Source of the DNA: Alphaproteobacteria bacterium
GTDB taxonomy: Bacteria; Pseudomonadota; Alphaproteobacteria; Caulobacterales; Maricaulaceae
Direction: 5' to 3'
Assembly (NCBI GenBank): GCA_024278855.1
Contig: JAJRSJ010000027.1
Location: forward strand, 124,001 to 188,000
Length of the DNA stretch: 64,000 nt
Shown: positions 1-9,079 of the stretch, in pieces
How positions within the stretch are numbered: position 1 is the stretch's first letter
Layout: each line of letters starts with the position of its first letter
Made by a program: the position numbers and the translations under genes
Notes under the pieces: model-generated
What the model saw: the letters and a program-made list of their open reading frames with translations, nothing else
What the model was told of the DNA's origin: nothing
Database searches by the model: none

Positions 1-409
1 AACCTTGTTGTGCTCCCGGCCAAACAATTTGATAAACTTCAGGATTACCTGTGTTTCCAGTTTCACGCCAAAACCAATTCGCAGATGTAGTAAATTCTGT
101 ATATAAGTCTTTATGACTAGCTTTTCGGGTTATGCAGTCAAATCCCTCTAATAATCCCCGCCAACGCATGCCATCGACTGGGGTAGCTCCGTTTTCCACT
201 TGACGAAAAACTTCCCATATCATGTGGTTCATTACGTTTGTCGGGAGGCCAAAGACGATAAATTCTGGGGCATTAAGAGATTTTGTAAAGCCAACTGAAT
301 AAGCAAAATCTGGCTGCTTGCCCTCATTATCGAATACATAGGTAAATTGCCATCCATGTTTTTCAACCATGGAAAAAAGCTTGTGTTCATAATCAGAGTA
401 AGATGTCAT
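1..409 (-). CDS. DUF4262 domain protein, 3' end outside the window
   Basis: The reverse strand is open from an ATG at 407-409 to the window edge, giving 136 residues. The protein starts MTSYSDYEHKLFSMVEKHGW and continues with FAYSVGFTKSLNAPEFIVFGLP and, near the edge, the motif QIVWPG. These match my memory of the DUF4262 family: a His-Gly-Trp start, a FAYTVGL-like strand, an E(L/F)-VFGLP segment and a late QIVWPD-like motif. The function of the family is unknown. The gene has no partner here, since the next gene points the other way. The region 410-550 between the two starts should hold both promoters, but I see no clear motif in it. Confidence 0.72.
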   Translation of the reverse strand, partial: MTSYSDYEHKLFSMVEKHGWQFTYVFDNEGKQPDFAYSVGFTKSLNAPEFIVFGLPTNVMNHMIWEVFRQVENGATPVDGMRWRGLLEGFDCITRKASHKDLYTEFTTSANWFWRETGNTGNPEVYQIVWPGAQQG

Positions 410-550
410 ATTAAGATGCTAGCAAAGCTAATCTTCATTGCCAACCTTAACGCCTGCTTTTGCCTTCAACCCACCCCCATAACCACCTAAAGCTTGCGTC
501 CCTGCGCCAAACCCCTATAGAGCGGCTACACTTTAACCAAATCGTAATTT

Positions 551-2094
551 ATGCTCACCCCATCTCAAACCAAACCCCAAACCGTCTTTGCCGATCTCGG
601 CTTGTCCTCGCCCATTTTGAAAAAATTGGAGCGGCAGGGCTATGAGCATCCTACGCCTATTCAGGCCGGGGCCATCCCGCTTATATTGGCGGGCAAGGAT
701 GTGGTAGGTTTGGCGCAGACCGGTACGGGGAAAACCGCCGCTTTTACTCTGCCGCTTTTGCAGCGTGTCCAGGAAGCACTTGATCGCGACAGCGGTCATG
801 AAAACATCAAACGCGCCATTCGGGTTCTCATCCTGACCCCGACCCGCGAACTGGCGGCGCAAATTGACAAGGCTGTGCGAAATTACGGCGAGAACCTGAC
901 CACTCGCTCCGCCTGCGTAGTTGGGGGTGTGAACATGAAACGCCAAATTAAACCGCTCAAGCAGGGGGTTGATTTGTTGGTGGCAACGCCCGGACGGCTG
1001 GAAGATTTACTGGGCCAAAAAATCATCACCCTTGACTGGATCGAGACCGTGGTGCTCGACGAAGCTGACCAGATGCTCGACATTGGCTTTATGCCGGCCA
1101 TCAAACGCATATTGGCCCTGACCCCCAAGGCCCGCCAGACGCTGTTGTTCTCCGCCACCATGCCGCGCCAAATCCGCGAACTGGCCAATAAATATATGAA
1201 AGCCCGGTGGAAATCTCCGTTTCCCCGGCCTCCAAAACCGCTGACAATGTCGCCCAAAGCGTCATGTTTATCGCCCAGCCTGACAAGACCAAGGCGGCCA
1301 TTGCTCTGTTGAAAACCTACAAAAACAAACGGGTGATTTTATTTGCCCGCACCAAGAGAGGCTGCGACCGGATTGCCAAACGCTTAAACGCTAACGGCCT
1401 CAGCGCCCAGCCCATTCACGGTAATAGATCGCAAAACCAACGCACCCGCACCCTGGACGCATTTCGGGCCGGCGAGGTCGATATATTGGTGGCCACAGAT
1501 GTAGCGGCGCGGGGCATTGATATACCGGGCGTCGAGCTTGTGCTTAATTTTGACCTGCCGCAAGTGGCCGAGGCCTATGTGCACCGGATTGGCCGCACGG
1601 GCCGGGCCGGGAAATCCGGAACGGCCATCGCATTTTGTAACGACGAAGAAAGCGCCATGCTGCGCGACATAGAAAAAATCATCAAACAAAGAATACCGGT
1701 GCGTAAAGACGACGGCAAAGTCGAAGCCCAAGCCCAATGGGACCCGACCAAAAATCCGAAAGCCGAACGCACATTTGACCACCTTAAACAGCGCGACACG
1801 GAAGCCTACGAACCGGACAGCCATCAAGGCGAAGCCAAAGGCCCAAAAGGACATGATAAACAAGGGTTCGGCGAAAAACGCAAAGCTCAACCAGACCCAA
1901 AAAACACCCCGCGCAAGCGCCGGCGCAAAAAACCTAAATCCAAAAAACCCGGCCCAAACATACCTGAACAAAAAAACCCAAAGCAGGAAAAACCAACCGC
2001 CAACCCGCCAAAACGCAAACGCCGCAACCGCCCCGGCTCCAAAGCCCGCAAACGCCAAAGAGCCGAAAGAGCGGCACGTGGTGGAGAGAGCTAA
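551..2094 (+). pseudogene. rhlE: RhlE-type DEAD-box RNA helicase, interrupted by a -1 frameshift
   Basis: An ATP-dependent RNA helicase of the RhlE group, expected to act in RNA remodelling or ribosome assembly. The first frame (551 to about 1200) has the Q motif (PTPIQ), motif I AQTGTGKT, PTRELA, TPGR, DEAD as VLDEADQ, and SAT. The second frame (from about 1204) has the helicase C domain with the RGIDIPGV and HRIGRTGR motifs and a long basic tail rich in Lys, Arg, Pro and Asn. The two halves lie in different frames. Adding one A to the AAA run at 1199-1201 restores M-K-S-P-V-E-I-S-V with nothing lost. No slippery heptamer is present, so this is a deletion or sequence error rather than programmed frameshifting. 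Identity is sure; whether the gene is broken in the cell is not. Confidence 0.85.
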
Positions 2095-2218
2095 GCTATC
2101 TAGGTATATCTGCCGTAGTATAAATTGTCAGAACACAATCATTACATAAATGCAATATAATAACACTTGCATTTACCCCATGCAAACCTATCCTCTAGCG
2201 TAAATGAGGGTTGAAAAT

Positions 2219-3703
2219 ATGTTAAAAAAGTGGGGTATGAGCGCAATAATGCTCGTGGTTATTTTGGCTCTGGCCGCGTGCGGCGGGCAGAAAACTACCA
2301 GTAATGATGATGGGCAAACCGTCCTCGTGACCATGCCTGTGGGCAAGGGTGATGTGACGCGAGTGGTCAATGCATCAGGCAAAATCGTCCCCAAAGACCG
2401 GGTCATGGTTGGCTCGGAAGTATCCGGGCGGGTCTTGAGTGTTGGTGTGGATTTCAACAGCACCGTAAAGGCCGGGGATATACTGGCGCGCATCAACCCG
2501 GAAACCTTTGAAAACTCGGTGCGGCAATTGCGCGGTCGCATACAAAGCGCCAACGCCGATGTCGAAGTGCAAAACGCCAGCATTAACCGCGCCAACATCA
2601 ATTTGGCCCAATCCCGTATTGTCCTGAAGCGCCGAACCGGTTTGTTCAAAAAAGAAGCCATTTCCCAAGCCCAATTAGAAGAAGCCCAGCGCAGTGTCGA
2701 TATTTTTGGCGCAGATGTAAAACTGGCCGAAGCACGCCTACAAAGCGCCAAAGCCCAGGTCAGCCAGATCGAAGCGCAGCTCAATAATGCGTTGGCCAAT
2801 CTGTCCCGAACCATTATCCGAAGCCCCATAGACGGCGTAATTATTGACCGTAAAGTTGACCCGGGGCAGACCGTGCAGGCTAGTTTTTCTGCGCCGGAGC
2901 TTTTTGCCATTGCCGCTGATCTGTCAGATATTCGCGTCGAAGCGCAAATCGTCGAAAGTGATGTTGCAGGTCTTGAAAAAGGCGACCGGGCCAAGTTTTC
3001 TGTGGATGCCTACCCCGATACTTCCGTCAACGGCGTGGTCGAACAATTGCGCTATAAATCAAAAGAAGCCAATAATATTGTCACCTATGTGGCCATCATT
3101 GCCGCCAAAAATAGTGACGGGCGCTTGATGCCGGGCATGACGGCAAATTTGGAAATTATCACAGATGTTAAATCCGGCGTGCTGCGTATCCCGGCGCAAG
3201 CCGAACGCTTTCGCCCAACACCTGATCAAATTACCCAGTGGCAAGCGGACGCAGAAACCACGACAGAGCCGCCCAGCCTGAACGCTCCAATTTATACACG
3301 CCTGAAACGCATTGATTTAGACGGCGCAGAAATTGACAAAATCCGCGAAAGCATGGAAGCGGCCACCAAACCCATGCGCGATATCATCAATGACCCGGAG
3401 AAATCTTTCATGCGCACACCCGTGAAAATCCGTCTCGCGGAGATGACCAGAAACATCCTTAAGGCCCAATTGGATCCGGTAGCGTTCTCCAAATACAATG
3501 CCCTGCTCGCCGCTGAGCGGCATATTCGCGATGCCAAAATATGGGTGAAATCAGGAGACAAAATGCGCGAAGTACCTGTGCGTATGGGGTTGTCGGACGG
3601 TGCATTTGTAGAGATTATTTCGGGGCTAAATGAAGGCGATATGGTCGTGACCAATATCAAAGCCGCCCCGTCCTCAACGCCCAAAAAGCGCGGCGCAAAG
3701 TGA
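2219..3703 (+). CDS. MacA-like periplasmic adaptor lipoprotein, copy 1
   Basis: Membrane fusion (HlyD/MacA-type) subunit of a tripartite ABC exporter, linking the MacB-like pump to the outer membrane factor. I chose the ATG at 2219 because AGGG at 2207-2210 is well placed; an in-frame ATG at 2204 is the alternative. The N-terminus MLKKWGMSAIMLVVILALAAC has a lipobox with Cys at residue 21. A biotinyl-lipoyl half-motif, a long helical hairpin (about 90-200) and a beta-barrel follow. About 100 mostly helical residues (roughly 330-430 of the protein) are inserted before the last membrane-proximal domain, which reads MGLSDGAFVEIISGL. Copy 2 at 5643-7136 has the same layout. First gene of a seven-gene operon. 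Confidence 0.88.
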   Translation: MLKKWGMSAIMLVVILALAACGGQKTTSNDDGQTVLVTMPVGKGDVTRVVNASGKIVPKDRVMVGSEVSGRVLSVGVDFNSTVKAGDILARINPETFENSVRQLRGRIQSANADVEVQNASINRANINLAQSRIVLKRRTGLFKKEAISQAQLEEAQRSVDIFGADVKLAEARLQSAKAQVSQIEAQLNNALANLSRTIIRSPIDGVIIDRKVDPGQTVQASFSAPELFAIAADLSDIRVEAQIVESDVAGLEKGDRAKFSVDAYPDTSVNGVVEQLRYKSKEANNIVTYVAIIAAKNSDGRLMPGMTANLEIITDVKSGVLRIPAQAERFRPTPDQITQWQADAETTTEPPSLNAPIYTRLKRIDLDGAEIDKIRESMEAATKPMRDIINDPEKSFMRTPVKIRLAEMTRNILKAQLDPVAFSKYNALLAAERHIRDAKIWVKSGDKMREVPVRMGLSDGAFVEIISGLNEGDMVVTNIKAAPSSTPKKRGAK

Positions 3704-3722
3704 TTTTGTTGCTAAAAACATC

Positions 3723-4421
3723 ATGAACACGCCTTTGATCAAAACCGAAAATCTGACCAAAATTTACGGTCGGGGTGCGGCAGAAATACGGGCCTTGGAC
3801 GGTGTTGATTTTGAGATTGAGAGCGGCGAATTTGTCGCAATCATCGGCGCGTCAGGATCAGGTAAATCGACATTGATGAATATGTTGGGCGGGCTTGACC
3901 GTCCTGACCTGGGACGCATGTTTATTGCGGGTCAGGATTTGGGGCAGATGAGCAATAAAGCTCTGGCCAAGTTTCGCAACGAGACCATTGGTTTTGTGTT
4001 TCAACAATTCCAACTCCTGCCCAAAAAATCTGCCCGCGCCAATGTGATGTTGCCATTACAATACAGACGACCTCGGCGAGAAGACGAAAAAGCACTGGCC
4101 GAACAAAGCCTGGCGCGGGTCGGCATGTCCGACCGCATAGCCCATAAGCCAACCGAGCTTTCCGGCGGGCAACAACAAAGGGTCGCCATAGCGCGGGCTT
4201 TGGTGGACGCACCGGAATTATTACTGGCCGACGAGCCGACAGGTGCGCTAGATTCCAAAACATCTACGGATGTCATGGCCTTACTGAAAAAACTAAACGC
4301 CCAAGGCATCACCATTGTCCTCATCACCCACGACGCGGACATCGCCGCCTATGCAACTAGGATTATTACCATGCGCGACGGCAAAATCACCGCAGATGAA
4401 CGCACGGAGAAAGCCCCATGA
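3723..4421 (+). CDS. MacB/LolD-type ABC transporter ATPase, copy 1
   Basis: Cytoplasmic ATPase of 232 residues driving the FtsX-type permease encoded next. Visible motifs are Walker A GASGSGKS, the Q-loop in VFQQFQLLP, the signature LSGGQQQRVAIARAL, Walker B LLLADEPTGALD and the switch His in LITHD. The extended Q-loop and PTGALD are characteristic of the MacB/LolD/FtsE class rather than of importers. The gene begins 20 bases after the adaptor and overlaps the permease gene by four bases (ATGA), so translation is probably coupled. The substrate cannot be read from the sequence. In MacB itself ATPase and permease are fused; here they are separate. Confidence 0.92.
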   Translation: MNTPLIKTENLTKIYGRGAAEIRALDGVDFEIESGEFVAIIGASGSGKSTLMNMLGGLDRPDLGRMFIAGQDLGQMSNKALAKFRNETIGFVFQQFQLLPKKSARANVMLPLQYRRPRREDEKALAEQSLARVGMSDRIAHKPTELSGGQQQRVAIARALVDAPELLLADEPTGALDSKTSTDVMALLKKLNAQGITIVLITHDADIAAYATRIITMRDGKITADERTEKAP

Positions 4422-5650
4422 GACTACCGGGCTACACCACGCTTAAATCAGCGGCAGGCTCGCTCTTGGAGCGGCCCTTGCGCACCTTGTTGACCATGCT
4501 CGGGATTATTATCGGGGTGGCCGCCGTCTATGCCATGTTGTCGATCGGGGAAGGTGCCAAGGAAAAAATCCTGAAAAGCATCGACAGTGTCAACGCCAGA
4601 ACCATGAGCATTTACCCGGACTGGAGCCAAGGGCGGGCCAGCAGGCGGCGGCCGTGGCGGCCCTTTAGCGACAAGGACGTGGAACAAATCCAGACATTAC
4701 CGGGCGTCTATGCTGCCACCGGGGATTTATCGCGGCAATATCCAATTGTATCTGAAACCAGTGATTGGAACGCCAATGTCAACGGTATTGACGCGCAATA
4801 TTTAAAGGCCAAAGACTTGGAGATCGACCAAGGCCGCCCCATAACATCCGTGGAAATCTCCCGGCGCGAAACCGTTGCCGTGATCGGAACATCGGTTGTC
4901 CGCTCATTATTCCGTGACCAAAATCCGGTCGGACGGCGCATTAAAATTAATAATATACCGTTCACAATTATTGGCACGGTCACATCCAGTGCGGGCGACA
5001 ATTGGGCCGGTCGGGATCCGGATAATTTTGTGCTCATACCGCGCACCACCGGGCGGGCGCGTTTGTTTGGCGATCACCGGCTCGCCCGCAATCAAGTGCG
5101 CGGCATTGTCATTGTCGGGGAGAGCCAACAAGATTTGGGCCGCATTGAAAGCGAGGTCGATTATATCTTGCGCCGTGCGCGCGGTCTGAGCGCCGACGAG
5201 GCGCCGGACTTTCGTATATTCAACTTTTCCGCCAACCGGCAATCCTACGCCAAAAGCCAAAAAACCCTGAGCCTTTTACTAGCAACTATGGGCGCGGTGT
5301 CGCTGTTGGTCGGCGGGGTTGGTGTGATGAATATTATGTTGGTCTCGGTCACGGAACGTACCAGAGAGATCGGCCTGCGCATGGCGGTTGGGGCAAGACG
5401 CTCCGATATATTGTGGCAATTTCTCACCGAAGCGGTTGTGCTGTCTATTATCTCGGGCCTGCTCGGCTTGGGGCTAGGCTATGGTGTCTCCAAAATCTCC
5501 CTAGGAACGGACAATATAGAAATGCTGTTCGCGCCCCATATCGCCGTGCTGTCCTTTAGCTCGGCCCTGATCATAGGCGTAGTGTTCGGCTTCCTCCCAG
5601 CCCACAATGCATCGCGCCTAAACCCTATAGACGCGCTTAGACATGAGTAA
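4418..5650 (+). CDS. MacB-like FtsX-family ABC permease, copy 1
   Basis: Inner-membrane permease of 410 residues with the MacB topology: one N-terminal membrane helix (ERPLRTLLTMLGIIIGVAAVYAM), a large periplasmic domain of about 210 residues, then three C-terminal helices. The segment GGVGVMNIMLVSVTERTREIGLRMA is the typical FtsX/MacB signature, and the end PAHNASRLNPIDALRHE is typical of the family. MacB-like permeases do not carry substrate through the membrane but transmit force to the adaptor and outer membrane factor. The gene overlaps both neighbours (4 bases upstream, 8 bases downstream), so it belongs to one translational unit. Confidence 0.92.
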   Translation: MRLPGYTTLKSAAGSLLERPLRTLLTMLGIIIGVAAVYAMLSIGEGAKEKILKSIDSVNARTMSIYPDWSQGRASRRRPWRPFSDKDVEQIQTLPGVYAATGDLSRQYPIVSETSDWNANVNGIDAQYLKAKDLEIDQGRPITSVEISRRETVAVIGTSVVRSLFRDQNPVGRRIKINNIPFTIIGTVTSSAGDNWAGRDPDNFVLIPRTTGRARLFGDHRLARNQVRGIVIVGESQQDLGRIESEVDYILRRARGLSADEAPDFRIFNFSANRQSYAKSQKTLSLLLATMGAVSLLVGGVGVMNIMLVSVTERTREIGLRMAVGARRSDILWQFLTEAVVLSIISGLLGLGLGYGVSKISLGTDNIEMLFAPHIAVLSFSSALIIGVVFGFLPAHNASRLNPIDALRHE

Positions 5651-7136
5651 GGTGTTAGTAAGTAAAGTTGTGATAAGTAAAAGCATGACGAAAAATACAC
5701 ATATGCATCTCCTACTCTCCGGCTTGGCCCTCCTCCTGTCGGCCTGTGCGGCAGACACTATAAAGACCGAGCGGACATTGGAGACGGCGCAGGCTTCGGC
5801 TGGTACGATTGAGCGGATCATTACGGCGTCCGGCAAAATTGTGCCCAGGGTCGAGGTCATGGTTGGCTCGCAGGTTTCGGGGCGCATTGACGAAGTGCTT
5901 GTTGATTTTAATTCATTGGTCGAGAAGGGCGATGTTTTGGCGATCATTGACCCGACCACATTTGAAAGCCGGATATCCCAAAACCAGAACCGCATAGCTG
6001 CGGCTCTGGCCGATATTAAAGTCCGTAATTTATCGATCGCACGGGCGCAAGTGTCCTTAAAAAATGCCGAGAGACAATTTATCCGCAGGCAAGACCTGTA
6101 CGCTAAAGAGGCCATCAGCACAGCCCAGCTTGAGCTTGCCGAGCGTGACCTTGAATTTGCCCGCGCAGATCTGGAACTTGCCAAAGCCCGGCTGGTTTCG
6201 GACAAGGCAAATGTGCGCCAGATACGCGCCGGGCTGGTTGAACTGCAAACCGATCTTGCCCGCACCATCATCCGCAGTCCTATCAAAGGCATTGTTATAG
6301 ACCGCAAGGTCGACCCTGGTCAGACCGTGCAAGCCAGTTTTTCCGCCCCCGAACTTTTTACCATTGCCGCAGATTTGTCGCAGATTGATGTGGAGGTGGC
6401 TATTGCCGAATCCGATGTGGCGGGGCTGGACACGGGTGACAAGGCCCGCTTTAGCGTCGATGCTTATCCGGGTCATTCCGTGCGCGGGGTTGTGCATCAA
6501 TTGCGTTACAAGCCAAAAGAAGACAAAAATATTGTCACCTATACGGCAATCGTTCGGGCGACAAATTTGGACGGACGGTTATTGCCGGGCATGAGCGTTA
6601 ATTTGCAAATCGTCAAGGATATGAAGACCGATGTGAAGCTGATCCCGGTCACGGCCCAGAAATTCCGCCCCTCACCAAATGATATTGCCAAGCTTGCCGC
6701 AAAAGGAGATTTGGCAGGTGATAAAGGGCGTTTGCTGGAACCGACATTGGTACGCTTGCGCGATATCGGGATTGCCGATGCGCGAATTGAAGCTTTCAAA
6801 ACCAGTGCGGAAGCCAAAACCCAAAGCCTTAGGGAGCAAATCAACGGGCCAAAAAAAGCCTTCGGTAATGAAAATATAAAAACGCGTTTTAACGAAATGA
6901 TGGACGATCTTGTCAAGGCTGAGCTAAGCGCGGATGAACAAGCAAAATACGCGGCGCAGATTTCCCTTGAACGCAAAATCAGACCCGTCCAGCTTTGGGT
7001 GGCTGCCGGAAATGGCAAAATGGCCCGTAAAACCATCAAGCTTGGCTTGTCAGACGGCAGTTTCGTTGAAGTGGTTTCAGGCTTGGCAGACGGTGAGCAG
7101 GTCGTGATTGGTATCACCGATAGTCCAGCGCCATGA
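5643..7136 (+). CDS. MacA-like periplasmic adaptor lipoprotein, copy 2
   Basis: Second adaptor, clearly a paralogue of the one at 2219: both share MVGSxVSGR, RTIIRSPI, IVIDRKVDPGQTVQASFSAPEL and the same helical insertion of about 100 residues before the last domain. The start overlaps the preceding stop (ATGAGTAA at 5643), which suits translational coupling. Internal ATGs at 5685 and 5703 would give a more usual signal peptide (MHLLLSGLALLLSAC, a lipobox), so the true start may be one of these. It should pair with the ATPase and permease that follow. The two adaptors differ in most surface residues, so the duplication is not recent. Confidence 0.87.
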   Translation: MSKVLVSKVVISKSMTKNTHMHLLLSGLALLLSACAADTIKTERTLETAQASAGTIERIITASGKIVPRVEVMVGSQVSGRIDEVLVDFNSLVEKGDVLAIIDPTTFESRISQNQNRIAAALADIKVRNLSIARAQVSLKNAERQFIRRQDLYAKEAISTAQLELAERDLEFARADLELAKARLVSDKANVRQIRAGLVELQTDLARTIIRSPIKGIVIDRKVDPGQTVQASFSAPELFTIAADLSQIDVEVAIAESDVAGLDTGDKARFSVDAYPGHSVRGVVHQLRYKPKEDKNIVTYTAIVRATNLDGRLLPGMSVNLQIVKDMKTDVKLIPVTAQKFRPSPNDIAKLAAKGDLAGDKGRLLEPTLVRLRDIGIADARIEAFKTSAEAKTQSLREQINGPKKAFGNENIKTRFNEMMDDLVKAELSADEQAKYAAQISLERKIRPVQLWVAAGNGKMARKTIKLGLSDGSFVEVVSGLADGEQVVIGITDSPAP

Positions 7137-7834
7137 TAAAAACCAAATGCTTGCGAAAAACCTATCATTTGGGCGGCACGGATATCCACGCACTTGACGG
7201 TGTAGATTTGCATATTCCCAAAGGGCAATTCGTCGCTATTTGCGGCGCTTCGGGGTCTGGCAAAACCACGCTGATGAACATGCTGGGCGGGCTGGATCAA
7301 CCGGACGGCGGCTCGGTTGAGGTGGATGGTCACGATATAGCCAGGCTGTCGCACAATGCTCTGGCCCGTTTTCGTAATGAAAGTGTTGGTTTTGTGTTCC
7401 AGCACTTTAACCTGCTGGCGCGGCGCACCGCAGTGTCCAATGTTTTGCTACCCCTTGAATACCGCCGCCCCAAACCTGGCGACCACAAAAAACGCGCATG
7501 CCGGGCCTTAAATGATGTGGGTCTGGGCGACCGGACGGCCCACAGACCGGCGGAGCTTTCTGGCGGCCAGCAACAGCGCGTCGCCATTGCCCGCGCTTTG
7601 GTGGGGGAACCGCGTTTACTACTGGCGGACGAACCAACGGGGGCGCTGGATTCCCAAACATCTGCTGAATTGCTGGAACTGCTTGTGCGGCTTTCGCAAC
7701 AAGGCCTGACAATTGTCTTGATCACCCATGACAAGGAGGTGGCCGCCTATGCCCGGCGGGTAATTACCATGAGTGACGGCAAAATTGTCTCTGACCAGAT
7801 GAATACCGAAGCAAATACGAAGCTTGCATCATGA
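7133..7834 (+). CDS. MacB/LolD-type ABC transporter ATPase, copy 2
   Basis: ATPase of 233 residues with Walker A GASGSGKT, Q-loop VFQHFNLLA, signature LSGGQQQRVAIARAL, Walker B LLLADEPTGALD and switch His in LITHD. It is the paralogue of the ATPase at 3723 and follows its own adaptor with a four-base overlap. It overlaps the next permease gene by four bases as well. A full second adaptor-ATPase-permease set, not just a spare subunit, has therefore been kept. Confidence 0.92.
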   Translation: MIKTKCLRKTYHLGGTDIHALDGVDLHIPKGQFVAICGASGSGKTTLMNMLGGLDQPDGGSVEVDGHDIARLSHNALARFRNESVGFVFQHFNLLARRTAVSNVLLPLEYRRPKPGDHKKRACRALNDVGLGDRTAHRPAELSGGQQQRVAIARALVGEPRLLLADEPTGALDSQTSAELLELLVRLSQQGLTIVLITHDKEVAAYARRVITMSDGKIVSDQMNTEANTKLAS

Positions 7835-9048
7835 GACATTTTATTGCTGCATATGTCAGCCTGGTTTCGCGCCCCTTTCGCACCTTGCTGACCATGTTTG
7901 GCATTGTCATCGGGGTTGCGGCAATCTACGCGATGATCTCCATCGGGAACGGGGCAAAAAAGATGATTATCCACAGCCTGGACGGTATAAATACCAGGTC
8001 AATTGCGATTACACCCATTTGGACGGAGAATAAAGCTTCCAGGCGGACAGAAAGACGTCCGTTCAGCGAGGCGGATATTGAGGAGATCAGCCGCATAGAG
8101 GGGGTGGAAAGTGTATCGGGAGAAAATTCCAAAGAATTTTCTGTCGCCGTGCCCGGCGCAGATTTAAAGGTTGGTATAGACGGCTCGGATGCATTTTATC
8201 TGCGCACAAAAAGCATGACACTAAAACTGGGCCGTAATTTAAACGAAACGGATTTGCAGTCCAAGGCGCTGGTGGCAATTATTGGCAGTTCGGTCGCCCA
8301 GTCGCTTTTTGGCACCAACCACCCCATTGGCGAAACCGTGAAGATTGACAAAATCCCGTTTACCGTCATTGGCGTGGTTGAAAAACACGAAACAAACCTG
8401 TCATCTCGCAGGGATGAAAACAAATTTGTCCTGATCCCCAGAACCACGGCCCGGGCCCGGCTGATGGGCGGTCATGCCTCGGTTAAAAACCATGTTGAGG
8501 GTATAACAGTCATTTTCGAACGCGAGCAGGATTTTTCCAGGATTGAAGATGATATTGAGCATTTATTGCGCTACACGCGCGGCTTGTTGGATTCTGATAA
8601 ACTCAATTTCAGAATGTTTAATTTCGCCGCCGCTCGCAATCAAATGATGCAAGTCCAGCGCGTCTTGAGCCTGCTACTTGGGTCAATAGGCACGATTATT
8701 TTGATTGTTGGCGGGGTTGGTGTGATGAATATCATGCTGGTCAATGTCACCGAGCGCACCCACGAAATCGGCTTGCGTCTTTCTGTAGGTGCACGACGAT
8801 CCGACATTTTGTGGCAGTTTGTCATTGAGGCTATATTGCTATGTGGCCTTGCGGGCATTGTTGGCCTTGGGCTTGGTTGGGGCATTATTGCTGTGGCCGA
8901 AATAATCGGCGAGTTTAAAATGGATACAGGCTGGTCTGTAGCCGCTTTGGCTTTCGGCTCGTCGCTATTTGTCGGGCTAATCTTCGGCTATCTTCCCGCA
9001 CGCCGGGCCAGTCGGTTGCATCCCGTAGAGGCGCTTCGCCATGAATAA
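7831..9048 (+). CDS. MacB-like FtsX-family ABC permease, copy 2
   Basis: Inner-membrane permease of 405 residues, paralogue of the one at 4418. It has the same N-terminal helix (SRPFRTLLTMFGIVIGVAAIYAM), the periplasmic domain, and the C-terminal signature GGVGVMNIMLVNVTERTHEIGLRL ending in PARRASRLHPVEALRHE. It starts on a four-base overlap with its ATPase. With copies 1 and 2 both intact, the operon could form two homomeric pumps or one mixed complex. Confidence 0.92.
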   Translation: MRHFIAAYVSLVSRPFRTLLTMFGIVIGVAAIYAMISIGNGAKKMIIHSLDGINTRSIAITPIWTENKASRRTERRPFSEADIEEISRIEGVESVSGENSKEFSVAVPGADLKVGIDGSDAFYLRTKSMTLKLGRNLNETDLQSKALVAIIGSSVAQSLFGTNHPIGETVKIDKIPFTVIGVVEKHETNLSSRRDENKFVLIPRTTARARLMGGHASVKNHVEGITVIFEREQDFSRIEDDIEHLLRYTRGLLDSDKLNFRMFNFAAARNQMMQVQRVLSLLLGSIGTIILIVGGVGVMNIMLVNVTERTHEIGLRLSVGARRSDILWQFVIEAILLCGLAGIVGLGLGWGIIAVAEIIGEFKMDTGWSVAALAFGSSLFVGLIFGYLPARRASRLHPVEALRHE

Positions 9049-9079
9049 ATATTGGGCATGAATAAACTAAGGTGAGTGA

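Noticed and set aside
1384-2058. Long reverse frame (224 codons) opposite the helicase tail
   Set aside because: It is rich in Phe, Ala and Val with no domain and mirrors the Lys/Pro/Asn-rich helicase tail; a shadow frame.
551-2094. Programmed -1 frameshifting in the helicase
   Set aside because: No X-XXY-YYZ slippery heptamer or downstream structure is visible, and a single added A restores the frame perfectly.
2188-2994. Reverse frame of 268 codons opposite adaptor 1
   Set aside because: Ser/Arg-rich composition typical of the antisense of an alphaproteobacterial gene; the forward frame has clear homology.
6539-7405. Reverse frame of 288 codons across the adaptor 2-ATPase 2 junction
   Set aside because: It spans two well-supported genes and has no recognisable protein features.
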